From contig JAMDAM010000010.1 of the NCBI GenBank assembly GCA_023484805.1, positions 1 through 41,612 of the forward strand: DNA of 41,612 nucleotides, written 5' to 3'. Positions 14,532 to 22,025 of this stretch are shown here, piece after piece. A program made the translations under genes and the position numbers. Under the pieces are notes generated by a model. It was given only the letters and a program-made list of their open reading frames with translations, did not search any database and had not been told where the DNA came from. The DNA comes from Thermoplasmatota archaeon (GTDB lineage: Archaea; Thermoplasmatota; Thermoplasmata; Thermoplasmatales; Thermoplasmataceae). The stretch's first letter is position 1. Every line of letters begins with the position of its first letter.

Positions 14532-16820
14532 TTAACTGAGGAAATCATCCACGAGTGGCGCCAGATCGCTTGGTTGATATCCGCTGTATGTTATTGGATG
14601 AGCGTCGTATCCGGAGGTTATGAGACCAAAGTTGTTATATGCTCCAGTGCCAGGCACGTAATTCCACCAGAAATTGCCATTCCAGTGGTCCTTATAGTGC
14701 ACTGTCAGCCCGGAATATATGCTGTAGCTAGGGCTTATTGCTGTGTTGTATACCGTGAAATTATTTCCGGATACCACGTTACCGCTGCTGTACATTGTCA
14801 ATGCGACCGGCCCATAGGGTGATGTGCCAAACGTGGTCAAGACACTAATCACTGCATAATTTGTTGAGTTTAGCTGTGAGGACTGGATAAACTGGTTTCC
14901 ATAAACATTGTTGTTACCCATTTCACTGTGTGTGTTGTATATCATCATGGAACTGTCCAGTGTTGTGAACTGGTTGTCAGTCACGGCGTTGTTCTGTGAA
15001 TTCCAGAGGAGAAGGTTAGCAACCGGGAACTCTGTCTGCTCAAAAGAGAACCATCCAGTGATCTGATTTCCAATGACCTGTGCATTGGAAGTTTGATATA
15101 GCACTATGCCGAGGTTGTTGGTGGACGGCAGCCTGAAAAACGACGAAACAGAATAGGCCACTGCGTTATTGGCGTAATTCACCGTGAACGAGGGCTCCGC
15201 AGTTACCAGAGTATAGGCGCTGATGTCATGCAGCAACAAACCGGAAAATGCAGGAAATGCATAATCATTTAGCTCTCCAAAGAGAGGATTAACATATCCA
15301 GAGGCAGGAGCATTGTTGTAGATGACGTATGGGCTATTCTGCTGTCCATCTCCATAGCTTGAGATGTACTGGAGCTGGGAATTATCCATCGCATATAACG
15401 GTGTATAAACTCCGAGCGTCGTATTATTTGAGAGTGTCAGATGCCCATTGTATCCAGGGTATAGTTGCGATATATGCGGATTGTAGTTGCTGAGCATCAC
15501 ATCAGAAGCCATCGTCCCGAATGGTACGGTGAAAGAGTACATTCCTGAGTTCGACAGAGGGACCCATGCCGAGTTGTTTTGGCTGAAAGAAGTCCCCGGA
15601 GATACAAACATGAAAGCATTCGGTGGGTTTATTACTCCGCTGAATGAGGACATGCTCTTTACTTGGGAAACACCCCACATTGGGTAAACAAAGGATGGGC
15701 CAGGAGTTAGCATTGCCACATCATTGCTGGTCCATGACACTGCAACTCCCTGCGAGGTTTCTCCCGTTTCAGATCCAACGTCATACGTGTCAGGGAAGTT
15801 TGCATATGTTGTGCCACTAAGGTATTTCAGCTGCAAGCTGGCACTTATGTTAAGGATATTTGCCGTGCTCCCCCCACCAGGTCCTCCTATCATTATCTCT
15901 GCGTCATAGGGAATGAAGCCGGTAGGAGTGAGAGTGTTACCGCTAATGAGGTATTGTGGCTGAGGCGCAGTGTAAGATGGGTTCGAGGCAGGTATGGAGT
16001 TAAATACAATTTCGTCGTAGCTTCCCGAATAGTAGTTGCCAGATGTCTCAAGAGAGTAATTGTAGAACACCGTTGATCTGCCGTTTATAACTGAGGTATT
16101 AAGATAAAGGTTCAGGGTAAACGGATATGTTACCTGGAATATGGGCCCAAGTGCATAGTAGTAATAGGGAAAGACCGGAGTGCCATCATATGAATATAAC
16201 GAATTAGGGGTCAGATTGAAAGTTGGGCTTGAAAAATTCCAGAGGTTGTCCAGCAATTGCAGGGTATGCGTTCTTGCAGAATAGAACACGACATTCTGTG
16301 TCCAGAATGAATAGTTGCTCACGCCGAAGAGTGCCACATTATCCAGGACGGCGTTAAGCTGGAACGTCACGCTGTTTGGTCCGTCGTCAAGCGCAGAAAA
16401 ATCCTTGAGGTTACTTATATTCAATGTGGCCATTACGCTGTTAAACTCTAGGTTATAAGCAGTCAGTTTGCCTCCATGTCCAACGGGAGCCACGCCATAG
16501 GCCCCGATGCCCATAGGAGCTGGAGCTGATGTGTACGAAGGTGTAATAACACCGCCACTTTTGTCTACTTTTGGATTGAAGTTCGGCAGATATACATATT
16601 TGGCCGGTATTCCCTTCTCTGTCAGTGCATTCATCACCTGTGCCGCTTTGCCTGTCAAGGTCGGGTTTGCATTCTGTTTTGCCGTGAGGCTGCTCGGGGT
16701 ATTTGCCTGATTTGGGGAACTGTTGTTGGCAACAACACCACTGATCAGTGCCATGGACGACATCACCATTGCAAACGCAACGAAAATCACTATAGCCAGT
16801 ACAAATTTACGTCTCAACAT
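14532..16820 (-). CDS. Thermopsin-like secreted acid protease
   Basis: An extracellular acid endopeptidase of family A5 type, 762 residues. A signal peptide/TM segment covers residues about 5-31 (FVLAIVIFVAFAMVMSSMAL). After a linker, the thermopsin core is recognisable: GIGAYGV, NISNLKDFSALDDGPNSVTFQLNAVLD, FWTQNVVFYSARTHTLQLLD, NLWNFSSP, YYYY and GGPGGGSTANI. The last quarter has NAVTDNQF and NNVYGNQF repeats, which look like a right-handed beta-helix. The protein has many N-glycosylation sequons. A minus-strand TATA (CATATAT, 16846-16852) predicts a leaderless ATG. It is divergent from the secreted penicillin acylase, so both probably degrade extracellular peptides and amides. It is longer than the original Sulfolobus thermopsin. 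Confidence 0.87.
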   Translation of the reverse strand: MLRRKFVLAIVIFVAFAMVMSSMALISGVVANNSSPNQANTPSSLTAKQNANPTLTGKAAQVMNALTEKGIPAKYVYLPNFNPKVDKSGGVITPSYTSAPAPMGIGAYGVAPVGHGGKLTAYNLEFNSVMATLNISNLKDFSALDDGPNSVTFQLNAVLDNVALFGVSNYSFWTQNVVFYSARTHTLQLLDNLWNFSSPTFNLTPNSLYSYDGTPVFPYYYYALGPIFQVTYPFTLNLYLNTSVINGRSTVFYNYSLETSGNYYSGSYDEIVFNSIPASNPSYTAPQPQYLISGNTLTPTGFIPYDAEIMIGGPGGGSTANILNISASLQLKYLSGTTYANFPDTYDVGSETGETSQGVAVSWTSNDVAMLTPGPSFVYPMWGVSQVKSMSSFSGVINPPNAFMFVSPGTSFSQNNSAWVPLSNSGMYSFTVPFGTMASDVMLSNYNPHISQLYPGYNGHLTLSNNTTLGVYTPLYAMDNSQLQYISSYGDGQQNSPYVIYNNAPASGYVNPLFGELNDYAFPAFSGLLLHDISAYTLVTAEPSFTVNYANNAVAYSVSSFFRLPSTNNLGIVLYQTSNAQVIGNQITGWFSFEQTEFPVANLLLWNSQNNAVTDNQFTTLDSSMMIYNTHSEMGNNNVYGNQFIQSSQLNSTNYAVISVLTTFGTSPYGPVALTMYSSGNVVSGNNFTVYNTAISPSYSIYSGLTVHYKDHWNGNFWWNYVPGTGAYNNFGLITSGYDAHPITYSGYQPSDLAPLVDDFLS

Positions 16821-16845
16821 GTGTATTCAAGAAAATATACGACAT

Positions 16846-16852
16846 ACACATA
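16846..16852 (-). promoter_or_regulatory. TATA box of the thermopsin gene
   Basis: CATATAT centred about 28 nt before the ATG. The rest of the 260-nt divergent spacer up to 17049 shows no gene. Confidence 0.45.
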
Positions 16853-17048
16853 TATGAGCATTTTTCTCTACATAAAGTGACAGTTGCTGAAAATTCAATT
16901 TCATGGATTTTCACGGCAAGGGGATGTATCATTGAGAATAAAATGCGGGAAATGGGGAGCCTAAAAAAGCAATTATCCTCGCATCAAGCGGTTGGAAATA
17001 GATCCATAATTTCTCCCCCATACACTCTTCGTAACTCAAGCTGGCAAA

Positions 17049-17058
17049 TCTAAATATC
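17049..17058 (+). promoter_or_regulatory. TATA box of the penicillin acylase gene
   Basis: TCTAAATATC, centred about 27 nt before the ATG at 17081, giving a leaderless mRNA. Confidence 0.5.
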
Positions 17059-17080
17059 CAACAACTTCTTATCTTTCAAC

Positions 17081-19666
17081 ATGCAAGGTCGCCCCAGGGT
17101 CAAGTCGCTGGTTGTATCCGTAGCTCTCATCACCGTTGTTCTTGTGGTAACGGCAGTACCTATTGGTGGGCTTCCCCCACTATCGCAGCTGCTGAATCCA
17201 TCATCGGGCGTATGGGATCCCCACATTCCGTCCTATGCCACAGGCGTGCAATACCTGAACGTTACTGTCAATGGATCGACATCTGCAATCGTAGTCTACA
17301 GGGAATCTGACGGTTTTATAGGGATAGATTCAAACACCACGTGGGGCATGTATTATGAGCAGGGATATCTCGAGGCACAGTACCGCCTTGAGGAGATGGA
17401 TTTCCTTAAGAGAACAGCACTGGGCACACTATCGCAGGTAGTTGGGCCATCCGTATTGTCATCCGACATATTCTACAGGACACTGGAGGATTACCAGCTA
17501 GCTGCCGAGGAGAGGGCAGGCTTATCGGCAACGAACCAGACTTACCAGGCAATGCACAACTTTGCCTTGGGCATCAACGCATACATCAGTTCCCTAACTC
17601 CGGCAACCCTTCCAATACTCTTCAAGCTGCTTGACTACACCCCTCATGACTGGAATGTCACGGACGTGCTTGCGGTGCAGCAGCTATTCATCTGGCAGAA
17701 CAGCGCCGGTGGAATGGATCCGCTCTATTTCAACTACGCGCTCCAGAAAATGCCGGAAAGCGTGATCCAGGGGCTTTACCCGTCCTACCCGGCTGGAATT
17801 CAGAATCCAATAGTACCAAATTCCCTAAATCCATCCATCTACAATGAAACCGGGGATATGCAGAACCTGACCCTTTACTCACCGTCATACAACTACACCG
17901 GAGTATCGTCCACTGGGCTGGCCCAGAGCGATGCCCTCGCCATCAGGGCATATTCGCAGGTAAATGCAGAAGACTCATATGCTTTTGAAAAGTACCTCGG
18001 TTCCAACGGTTCCCTCAACATGCAGTATGCAACCTTCAGGGATTTCGGCAGCAATGACTGGGCCGTCAATGGAGTGAAGACAGACAATTCCTCGGCACTG
18101 CTGGCCAATGATCCCCACCTGACCACATCCGTCCCCTCCATCTGGATTGGATTCCAGCTGGTTTCTCCGGGAGAGAATGCCGTCGGAGTAATATTTCCAG
18201 GCTTTCCGGGAATAATCCTCGGGCACAATACCAACGTTTCGTGGGGGGCGACAAACGGCCAGGTTCAGGAGACTTACTTTTATGCTGAAACGGTCAGCAG
18301 TGCGCATCCCTACATGTATTACATGAACGGCACATGGAACAGGTTCCAGTTAGTCAATGAGTCCATCCCGGTGAAAGGGGAGGCGAACTACAGGCTAACT
18401 GTTGAACGGGCAGCCAATGGCGTTGTAATCCAGAATGGCAGCTCACCCATTGCAATGGACTGGACGGGCCTTTATCCGTCCTATGAGATCTCTGCTGTGT
18501 TGCTGAATGATCGCGCAAATACCGTTAACGAATTCAGGCAGAACCTGGTAGCATATTTCAAGGTAGCCATACAGAACTGGGCTGTGGCAGATTCTGGCGG
18601 TAATATAGGGATATTCCCGTATGGAAATTACCCTGTAGTCAATGCTGGAAATCCAAGAGGCATACTGCCCGGGACTGGCCAGTATAACTGGATGGGTTTC
18701 ATCCCGATTGGCAAGCTCCCCTATCTGTATGATCCGGTAAGGGGTTACGTCTTCTCCGCAAACCAGATAACAGTATCACGGAATTACCCGTATTACATCG
18801 GCTGGGATTACGAGTCAGGATACAGGGCCGATGAAATACATTACCTGCTGAACTCAACCTATGGGTTCAACACATCGAAAATGGAAAGCGTTCAGCTCTC
18901 TGTGCACGATTTCACCTCCAACATACTGATCAAGCCACTTCTCTCGTCTCTTGAATATGGCGGTATGGCAGGAACGGCTGGATATGCTAACCTTTCGGCA
19001 TGGGACGGGAACATGACCGTAAACTCCGTGGCTGCTACCATATACTACTTCTGGCTTTCCAACTTCGTGAATGACACCTTCAGGCCATACCTGCAATATT
19101 ATAACATCACTCCATCGGAAGGGCTCAACCAGACATCGTTCTTCCTCGGATCCGATGCCATCTATCACGGACCGCTGATCGAGGACATAATCAACTGGAC
19201 ACTAACCAATCCGTCTATCCACTGGTTCAATAACACTCTTACGGGCAAGGCAAGGAACGAGACAGATGTCATGCTTCTTGCATACAACCAGACAATGGCT
19301 TACCTTGACTCGGTGTACGGTTCCATATCGGGCAGGTGGGATTGGGGTAATGTTCACCAGCGCGTGCTGTCCAGCTTCTTCGGGGTATCATCGATGAATA
19401 CCGAACAGCTTCCGGCAGCCGGAGACGGAAACACGGTGAATGCTGCCTACGGTCTTGTGTCAGATTTCGGGCCGTCCTGGAGAATGGTGGTCAATATGAG
19501 CCATCCGCAGAGCGCCGTCGGCATATACCCCGGAGGGATATCTGAAAATCCCCTGAGCAGCTATTATTCCAACACGTTCGCAGCATGGAACGACGGAACT
19601 TATTTCAGGCTGATTCCGGAAACCGCCCCTGCAGAATTCTACGCTGGATACGGAGGGGTGGCCTAG
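17081..19666 (+). CDS. Penicillin acylase family protein (S45 Ntn-hydrolase), secreted
   Basis: An 861-residue N-terminal-nucleophile amidohydrolase. A signal/anchor helix covers residues about 8-30. The small-subunit region contains TTWGMYYEQGYLEAQYRLEE, typical of the family. Autoproteolysis should occur between Gly323 and Ser324 in DFGSNDWAVNG, leaving Ser324 as the nucleophile. The large subunit begins with NDWAVNG...LLANDPHL, followed by GVIFPGFPGIILGHNTNVSWG. Enzymes of this fold cleave acyl amides such as acyl-homoserine lactones, penicillins or other N-acyl compounds; the true substrate is not evident. The start is leaderless. The next gene begins directly after the stop. The protein faces the thermopsin gene. 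Confidence 0.92.
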   Translation: MQGRPRVKSLVVSVALITVVLVVTAVPIGGLPPLSQLLNPSSGVWDPHIPSYATGVQYLNVTVNGSTSAIVVYRESDGFIGIDSNTTWGMYYEQGYLEAQYRLEEMDFLKRTALGTLSQVVGPSVLSSDIFYRTLEDYQLAAEERAGLSATNQTYQAMHNFALGINAYISSLTPATLPILFKLLDYTPHDWNVTDVLAVQQLFIWQNSAGGMDPLYFNYALQKMPESVIQGLYPSYPAGIQNPIVPNSLNPSIYNETGDMQNLTLYSPSYNYTGVSSTGLAQSDALAIRAYSQVNAEDSYAFEKYLGSNGSLNMQYATFRDFGSNDWAVNGVKTDNSSALLANDPHLTTSVPSIWIGFQLVSPGENAVGVIFPGFPGIILGHNTNVSWGATNGQVQETYFYAETVSSAHPYMYYMNGTWNRFQLVNESIPVKGEANYRLTVERAANGVVIQNGSSPIAMDWTGLYPSYEISAVLLNDRANTVNEFRQNLVAYFKVAIQNWAVADSGGNIGIFPYGNYPVVNAGNPRGILPGTGQYNWMGFIPIGKLPYLYDPVRGYVFSANQITVSRNYPYYIGWDYESGYRADEIHYLLNSTYGFNTSKMESVQLSVHDFTSNILIKPLLSSLEYGGMAGTAGYANLSAWDGNMTVNSVAATIYYFWLSNFVNDTFRPYLQYYNITPSEGLNQTSFFLGSDAIYHGPLIEDIINWTLTNPSIHWFNNTLTGKARNETDVMLLAYNQTMAYLDSVYGSISGRWDWGNVHQRVLSSFFGVSSMNTEQLPAAGDGNTVNAAYGLVSDFGPSWRMVVNMSHPQSAVGIYPGGISENPLSSYYSNTFAAWNDGTYFRLIPETAPAEFYAGYGGVA

Positions 19667-20044
19667 ATGAGATACGGTATTTCCATGGCGTTCCTCGCCA
19701 GCCTTCTGCTATCATTTGCCCTTTCTTTCACGAATTACTGGTACCTGATATTCATTCCTGAAATTATAGTGGGACTGTTCTTCGTGGCGCTGATCAGGCA
19801 TGCTCTACTGGTGGGCATGGGGGCTGCTCTTGGTACTGCACTGCAGATCCTGTCCTATGAGGGTTCTTTCAGGCTGTCAGAGTCAGCGCTGGTAGCTGGT
19901 GTTGCTGGAATTCCGGGCGGATCAGCCATCTTCCTTGTCTTCACCCTGATAATCGTGTTCGTCATAGCTTCTCTCGGAACCGTTATAGGTATGTCATTGA
20001 ACCCAGTGATCAAAAAAAGGGAGAAAAATAATAACCCTGGTTAG
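19667..20044 (+). CDS. Small integral membrane protein (unknown)
   Basis: A 125-residue protein with four hydrophobic segments (residues about 3-20, 24-41, 44-60 and 88-112) and a short basic tail KKREKNNNPG. Its ATG follows the penicillin acylase TAG with no gap, so the two are cotranscribed and probably coupled. I do not recognise a family. It could anchor or assist the secreted hydrolase, but nothing in the sequence proves that. Its stop codon overlaps the stop of the convergent carrier gene in the tetranucleotide TTAG (20041-20044). Confidence 0.75.
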   Translation: MRYGISMAFLASLLLSFALSFTNYWYLIFIPEIIVGLFFVALIRHALLVGMGAALGTALQILSYEGSFRLSESALVAGVAGIPGGSAIFLVFTLIIVFVIASLGTVIGMSLNPVIKKREKNNNPG

Positions 20045-20619
20045 AGCGGAAGGCTCATACCAAGGGCAAATGTGGTTACTGCTGCAAACATCAGGTACAT
20101 CAGCCATGTGCCCGTGACGAGGTGCCAGAAACCCTTTATCCTTGTCCACTGGGCAGATTTCAACAGGCTGGCCGGTATGTCAGATATATAAACGAACGCA
20201 AGCAGTACAAACAGTACAGCTACCGGGATGTCCGACGCCTTGAAGAAGACAAAGGCACCGGTAATGGAAATCTACAGGAATGCCACTGCCATGTATCCGT
20301 CCACGGTTGTGTCTCCACCGTAGTAGCGGTTTATTCCCAGCGCAAACCAGTGTACGCCGTAAGCCGTGAAGGCAGTCGCGGCCATGTAAAGAACCGGGCT
20401 GGCCTGGAATGCGTTGAACACCGTGAGTCCAAGGAAGAGATATGTACCTGTTAGGAATTGCATGAATCCTGGCATCCATATGCCCCATTGTCCCAGGACT
20501 TTGCTGACCTTTTCCGTCGTTTCCTTCGGTATCCTGAAGAACTCCCAGCCTCCATAAACAAAGTATCCAGTACCGAGGCCGAAGAATCCTATTGCCAGTG
20601 GTGGTAAAGCTCCAGTCAT
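20041..20619 (-). pseudogene. SatP/YaaH (GPR1/FUN34)-like carrier gene with one in-frame amber codon
   Basis: A six-helix membrane protein of the acetate/succinate uptake type. From ATG 20619 the frame reads MTGALPPLAIGFFGLGTGYF, YGGWEFFR, then MPGFMQFLTGTYLFLGLTVF and AYGVHWFALG, until a TAG at 20272-20274. The same frame continues without interruption: ISITGAFVFFKASDIPVAVL, then FVYISDIPASLLK, and FWHLVTGTWLMYLMF, ending GMSLPL and TAA at 20041-20043. Total length is about 192 residues, normal for the family. A TATA (TTATATAT, about 20645-20652, minus strand) predicts a leaderless start. The amber codon could be a recent nonsense mutation, readthrough or a sequence error. The family call is moderate. 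Confidence 0.7.
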
Positions 20620-20707
20620 ATCGATCAAAAATTATAACCACACAATATATAATAATGTATCCATGGCTCTACCGAAAACAGATATTGAGGAATAATGAAG
20701 ACTGGGA

Positions 20708-21541
20708 TCAGGCTGGATGCTGGGCTATCCTTTCTGGATGGGCATAAACGTTGAACCTGTCTTTCCTCACAAAGCATGCCAGGGTGATGCCGAAAGTTTC
20801 TGCAACATCAATCGCAAGGCTGGAAGGTGCAGAAATGGATGACACAATGGGGAAGCCGGCCATGGCAGCTTTCTGAAGTATTTCAAAGCCACCCCTGCCG
20901 CTGATCTGGAGCATGAAAGGCCCTTTGTCAAGCAAGTTGCGTGAAAAAAGATATCCGATGCACTTATCGACGGCGTTATGCCTTCCGACATCCTCCATTG
21001 TCACAATATGGCTACCCTTTATGTCAAATATCCCGGCCGCATGTATTCCTCCGGTAATCTCAAAGAGGTCCTGGCTTTCCATCATTTTTTCAGGCAGCGA
21101 GAGTATTATGCTTGCGTCCACAGCAGCTGATCCTCTGACTATTCCCTTCCCACGGATGAAAATTTCGTTGATGCTGCTCTTCCCGCAGACTCCGCAGCTA
21201 GAGCTCATGAAGAAATTCCTGCTGTTAAGTTTAACCAAGGGCAATCCATCACTAAGGGTTACTGTGACAGCGTTGCTGCCACGACTGCATTCGACGTGAT
21301 CGACATCTTTCGGCGACTTGATGAAACCCTCCGTCAGGAGGAAACCGAGAGCAAGTTCCCTGTCGTTCACAGGCGTCCTCATGGTTACCGCGATGCTCTG
21401 GGTTATTCCATCCTGGAGGATGCGTATCTCCAGAGGTTCTTCAGTCACGACTGAGTCTGAATCTTCTGTGCAGGAGCCCTGGCGCGAGAATCGTGACACT
21501 CTGGTCAGGATGTATCCATGGATGTCATCAGTCCTGATCAT
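20708..21541 (-). CDS. fdhD: Formate dehydrogenase accessory sulfurtransferase FdhD
   Basis: FdhD transfers sulfur from a cysteine desulfurase to the Mo cofactor and delivers it to formate dehydrogenase, without which the enzyme is inactive. The 277-residue protein has the TEEPLEIRI start region, the NDRELALGFLLTEG block, the sulfur-carrying pair Cys116/Cys119 in SSSCGVCG, the GGIHAAGIFD strand, EDVGRHNAVDKCIG, and the SGRGGFEILQKAAMAGFPIV and SSISAPSSLAIDVAE end. It is the last gene of the minus-strand operon and overlaps the DUF1641 gene by 14 nt. It may serve both formate dehydrogenases of this window. Confidence 0.95.
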   Translation of the reverse strand: MIRTDDIHGYILTRVSRFSRQGSCTEDSDSVVTEEPLEIRILQDGITQSIAVTMRTPVNDRELALGFLLTEGFIKSPKDVDHVECSRGSNAVTVTLSDGLPLVKLNSRNFFMSSSCGVCGKSSINEIFIRGKGIVRGSAAVDASIILSLPEKMMESQDLFEITGGIHAAGIFDIKGSHIVTMEDVGRHNAVDKCIGYLFSRNLLDKGPFMLQISGRGGFEILQKAAMAGFPIVSSISAPSSLAIDVAETFGITLACFVRKDRFNVYAHPERIAQHPA

Positions 21542-22025
21542 GTTTGTGATCCCCAGTCTTCCTTGTGAAACCCTTCATTGTGCCTATGAGTATCCGCATT
21601 CCAGAACTTACGTCAGGGTCCTTGATCAATGAGTTAAGTGAAAGAAGACCCATGGGCTTTCCCGGATGCTCCCGGTTCCCCTTGGTCATTTCGTCAGCTG
21701 CGTTCTCCATGAAGCTACTGACCATTTCTGGTGGAAGCCTTGAAAGAAGAGTGTATACTGCGGATACGTTTCTGATGAAATTCTCCATACGTCCGTCTGA
21801 AAGCTCCTCTGTTATTGTAGACAGGGCATCCTGGTAATTCTCAAGCAACGACGAAGCTATTGAAAGTATCCCGCTGTCACTAAGCGCCTTCACGACCTGC
21901 ATCAGTTCAATCATGGATCTGCCGTACTTTCCTGACATGAATTCCATTGCATCTGAGCTGGTTACCGTGCTTTTCTCTTCTTCAATCACCCTGGAAATCG
22001 ATTCCGACATCTCAGTTCCCCCCAT
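21528..22025 (-). CDS. DUF1641 family protein (formate dehydrogenase-associated)
   Basis: A 165-residue helical protein. The core, MIELMQVVKALSDSGILSIA followed by LLENYQDALSTITEELSD and later KPMGLLSLNSLIKDPDVSSG, MRILIGTMKG, fits DUF1641. In Bacillus the homologue (YjgD) sits beside the YjgC-type formate dehydrogenase, and the same pairing is found here: the ATG lies inside the last codons of the alpha subunit (14-nt overlap) and the stop lies inside fdhD. It may be an assembly or electron-transfer partner; biochemical function is not established. There are no cysteines in the conserved core. Confidence 0.85.
   Translation of the reverse strand: MGGTEMSESISRVIEEEKSTVTSSDAMEFMSGKYGRSMIELMQVVKALSDSGILSIASSLLENYQDALSTITEELSDGRMENFIRNVSAVYTLLSRLPPEMVSSFMENAADEMTKGNREHPGKPMGLLSLNSLIKDPDVSSGMRILIGTMKGFTRKTGDHKHDQD

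Noticed and set aside
20180-20641. 153-codon minus-strand frame over the SatP-like gene
   Set aside because: It is another frame of the amber-split carrier; its translation is arginine- and glycine-rich without membrane helices, whereas the frame from 20619 has a clear carrier pattern.
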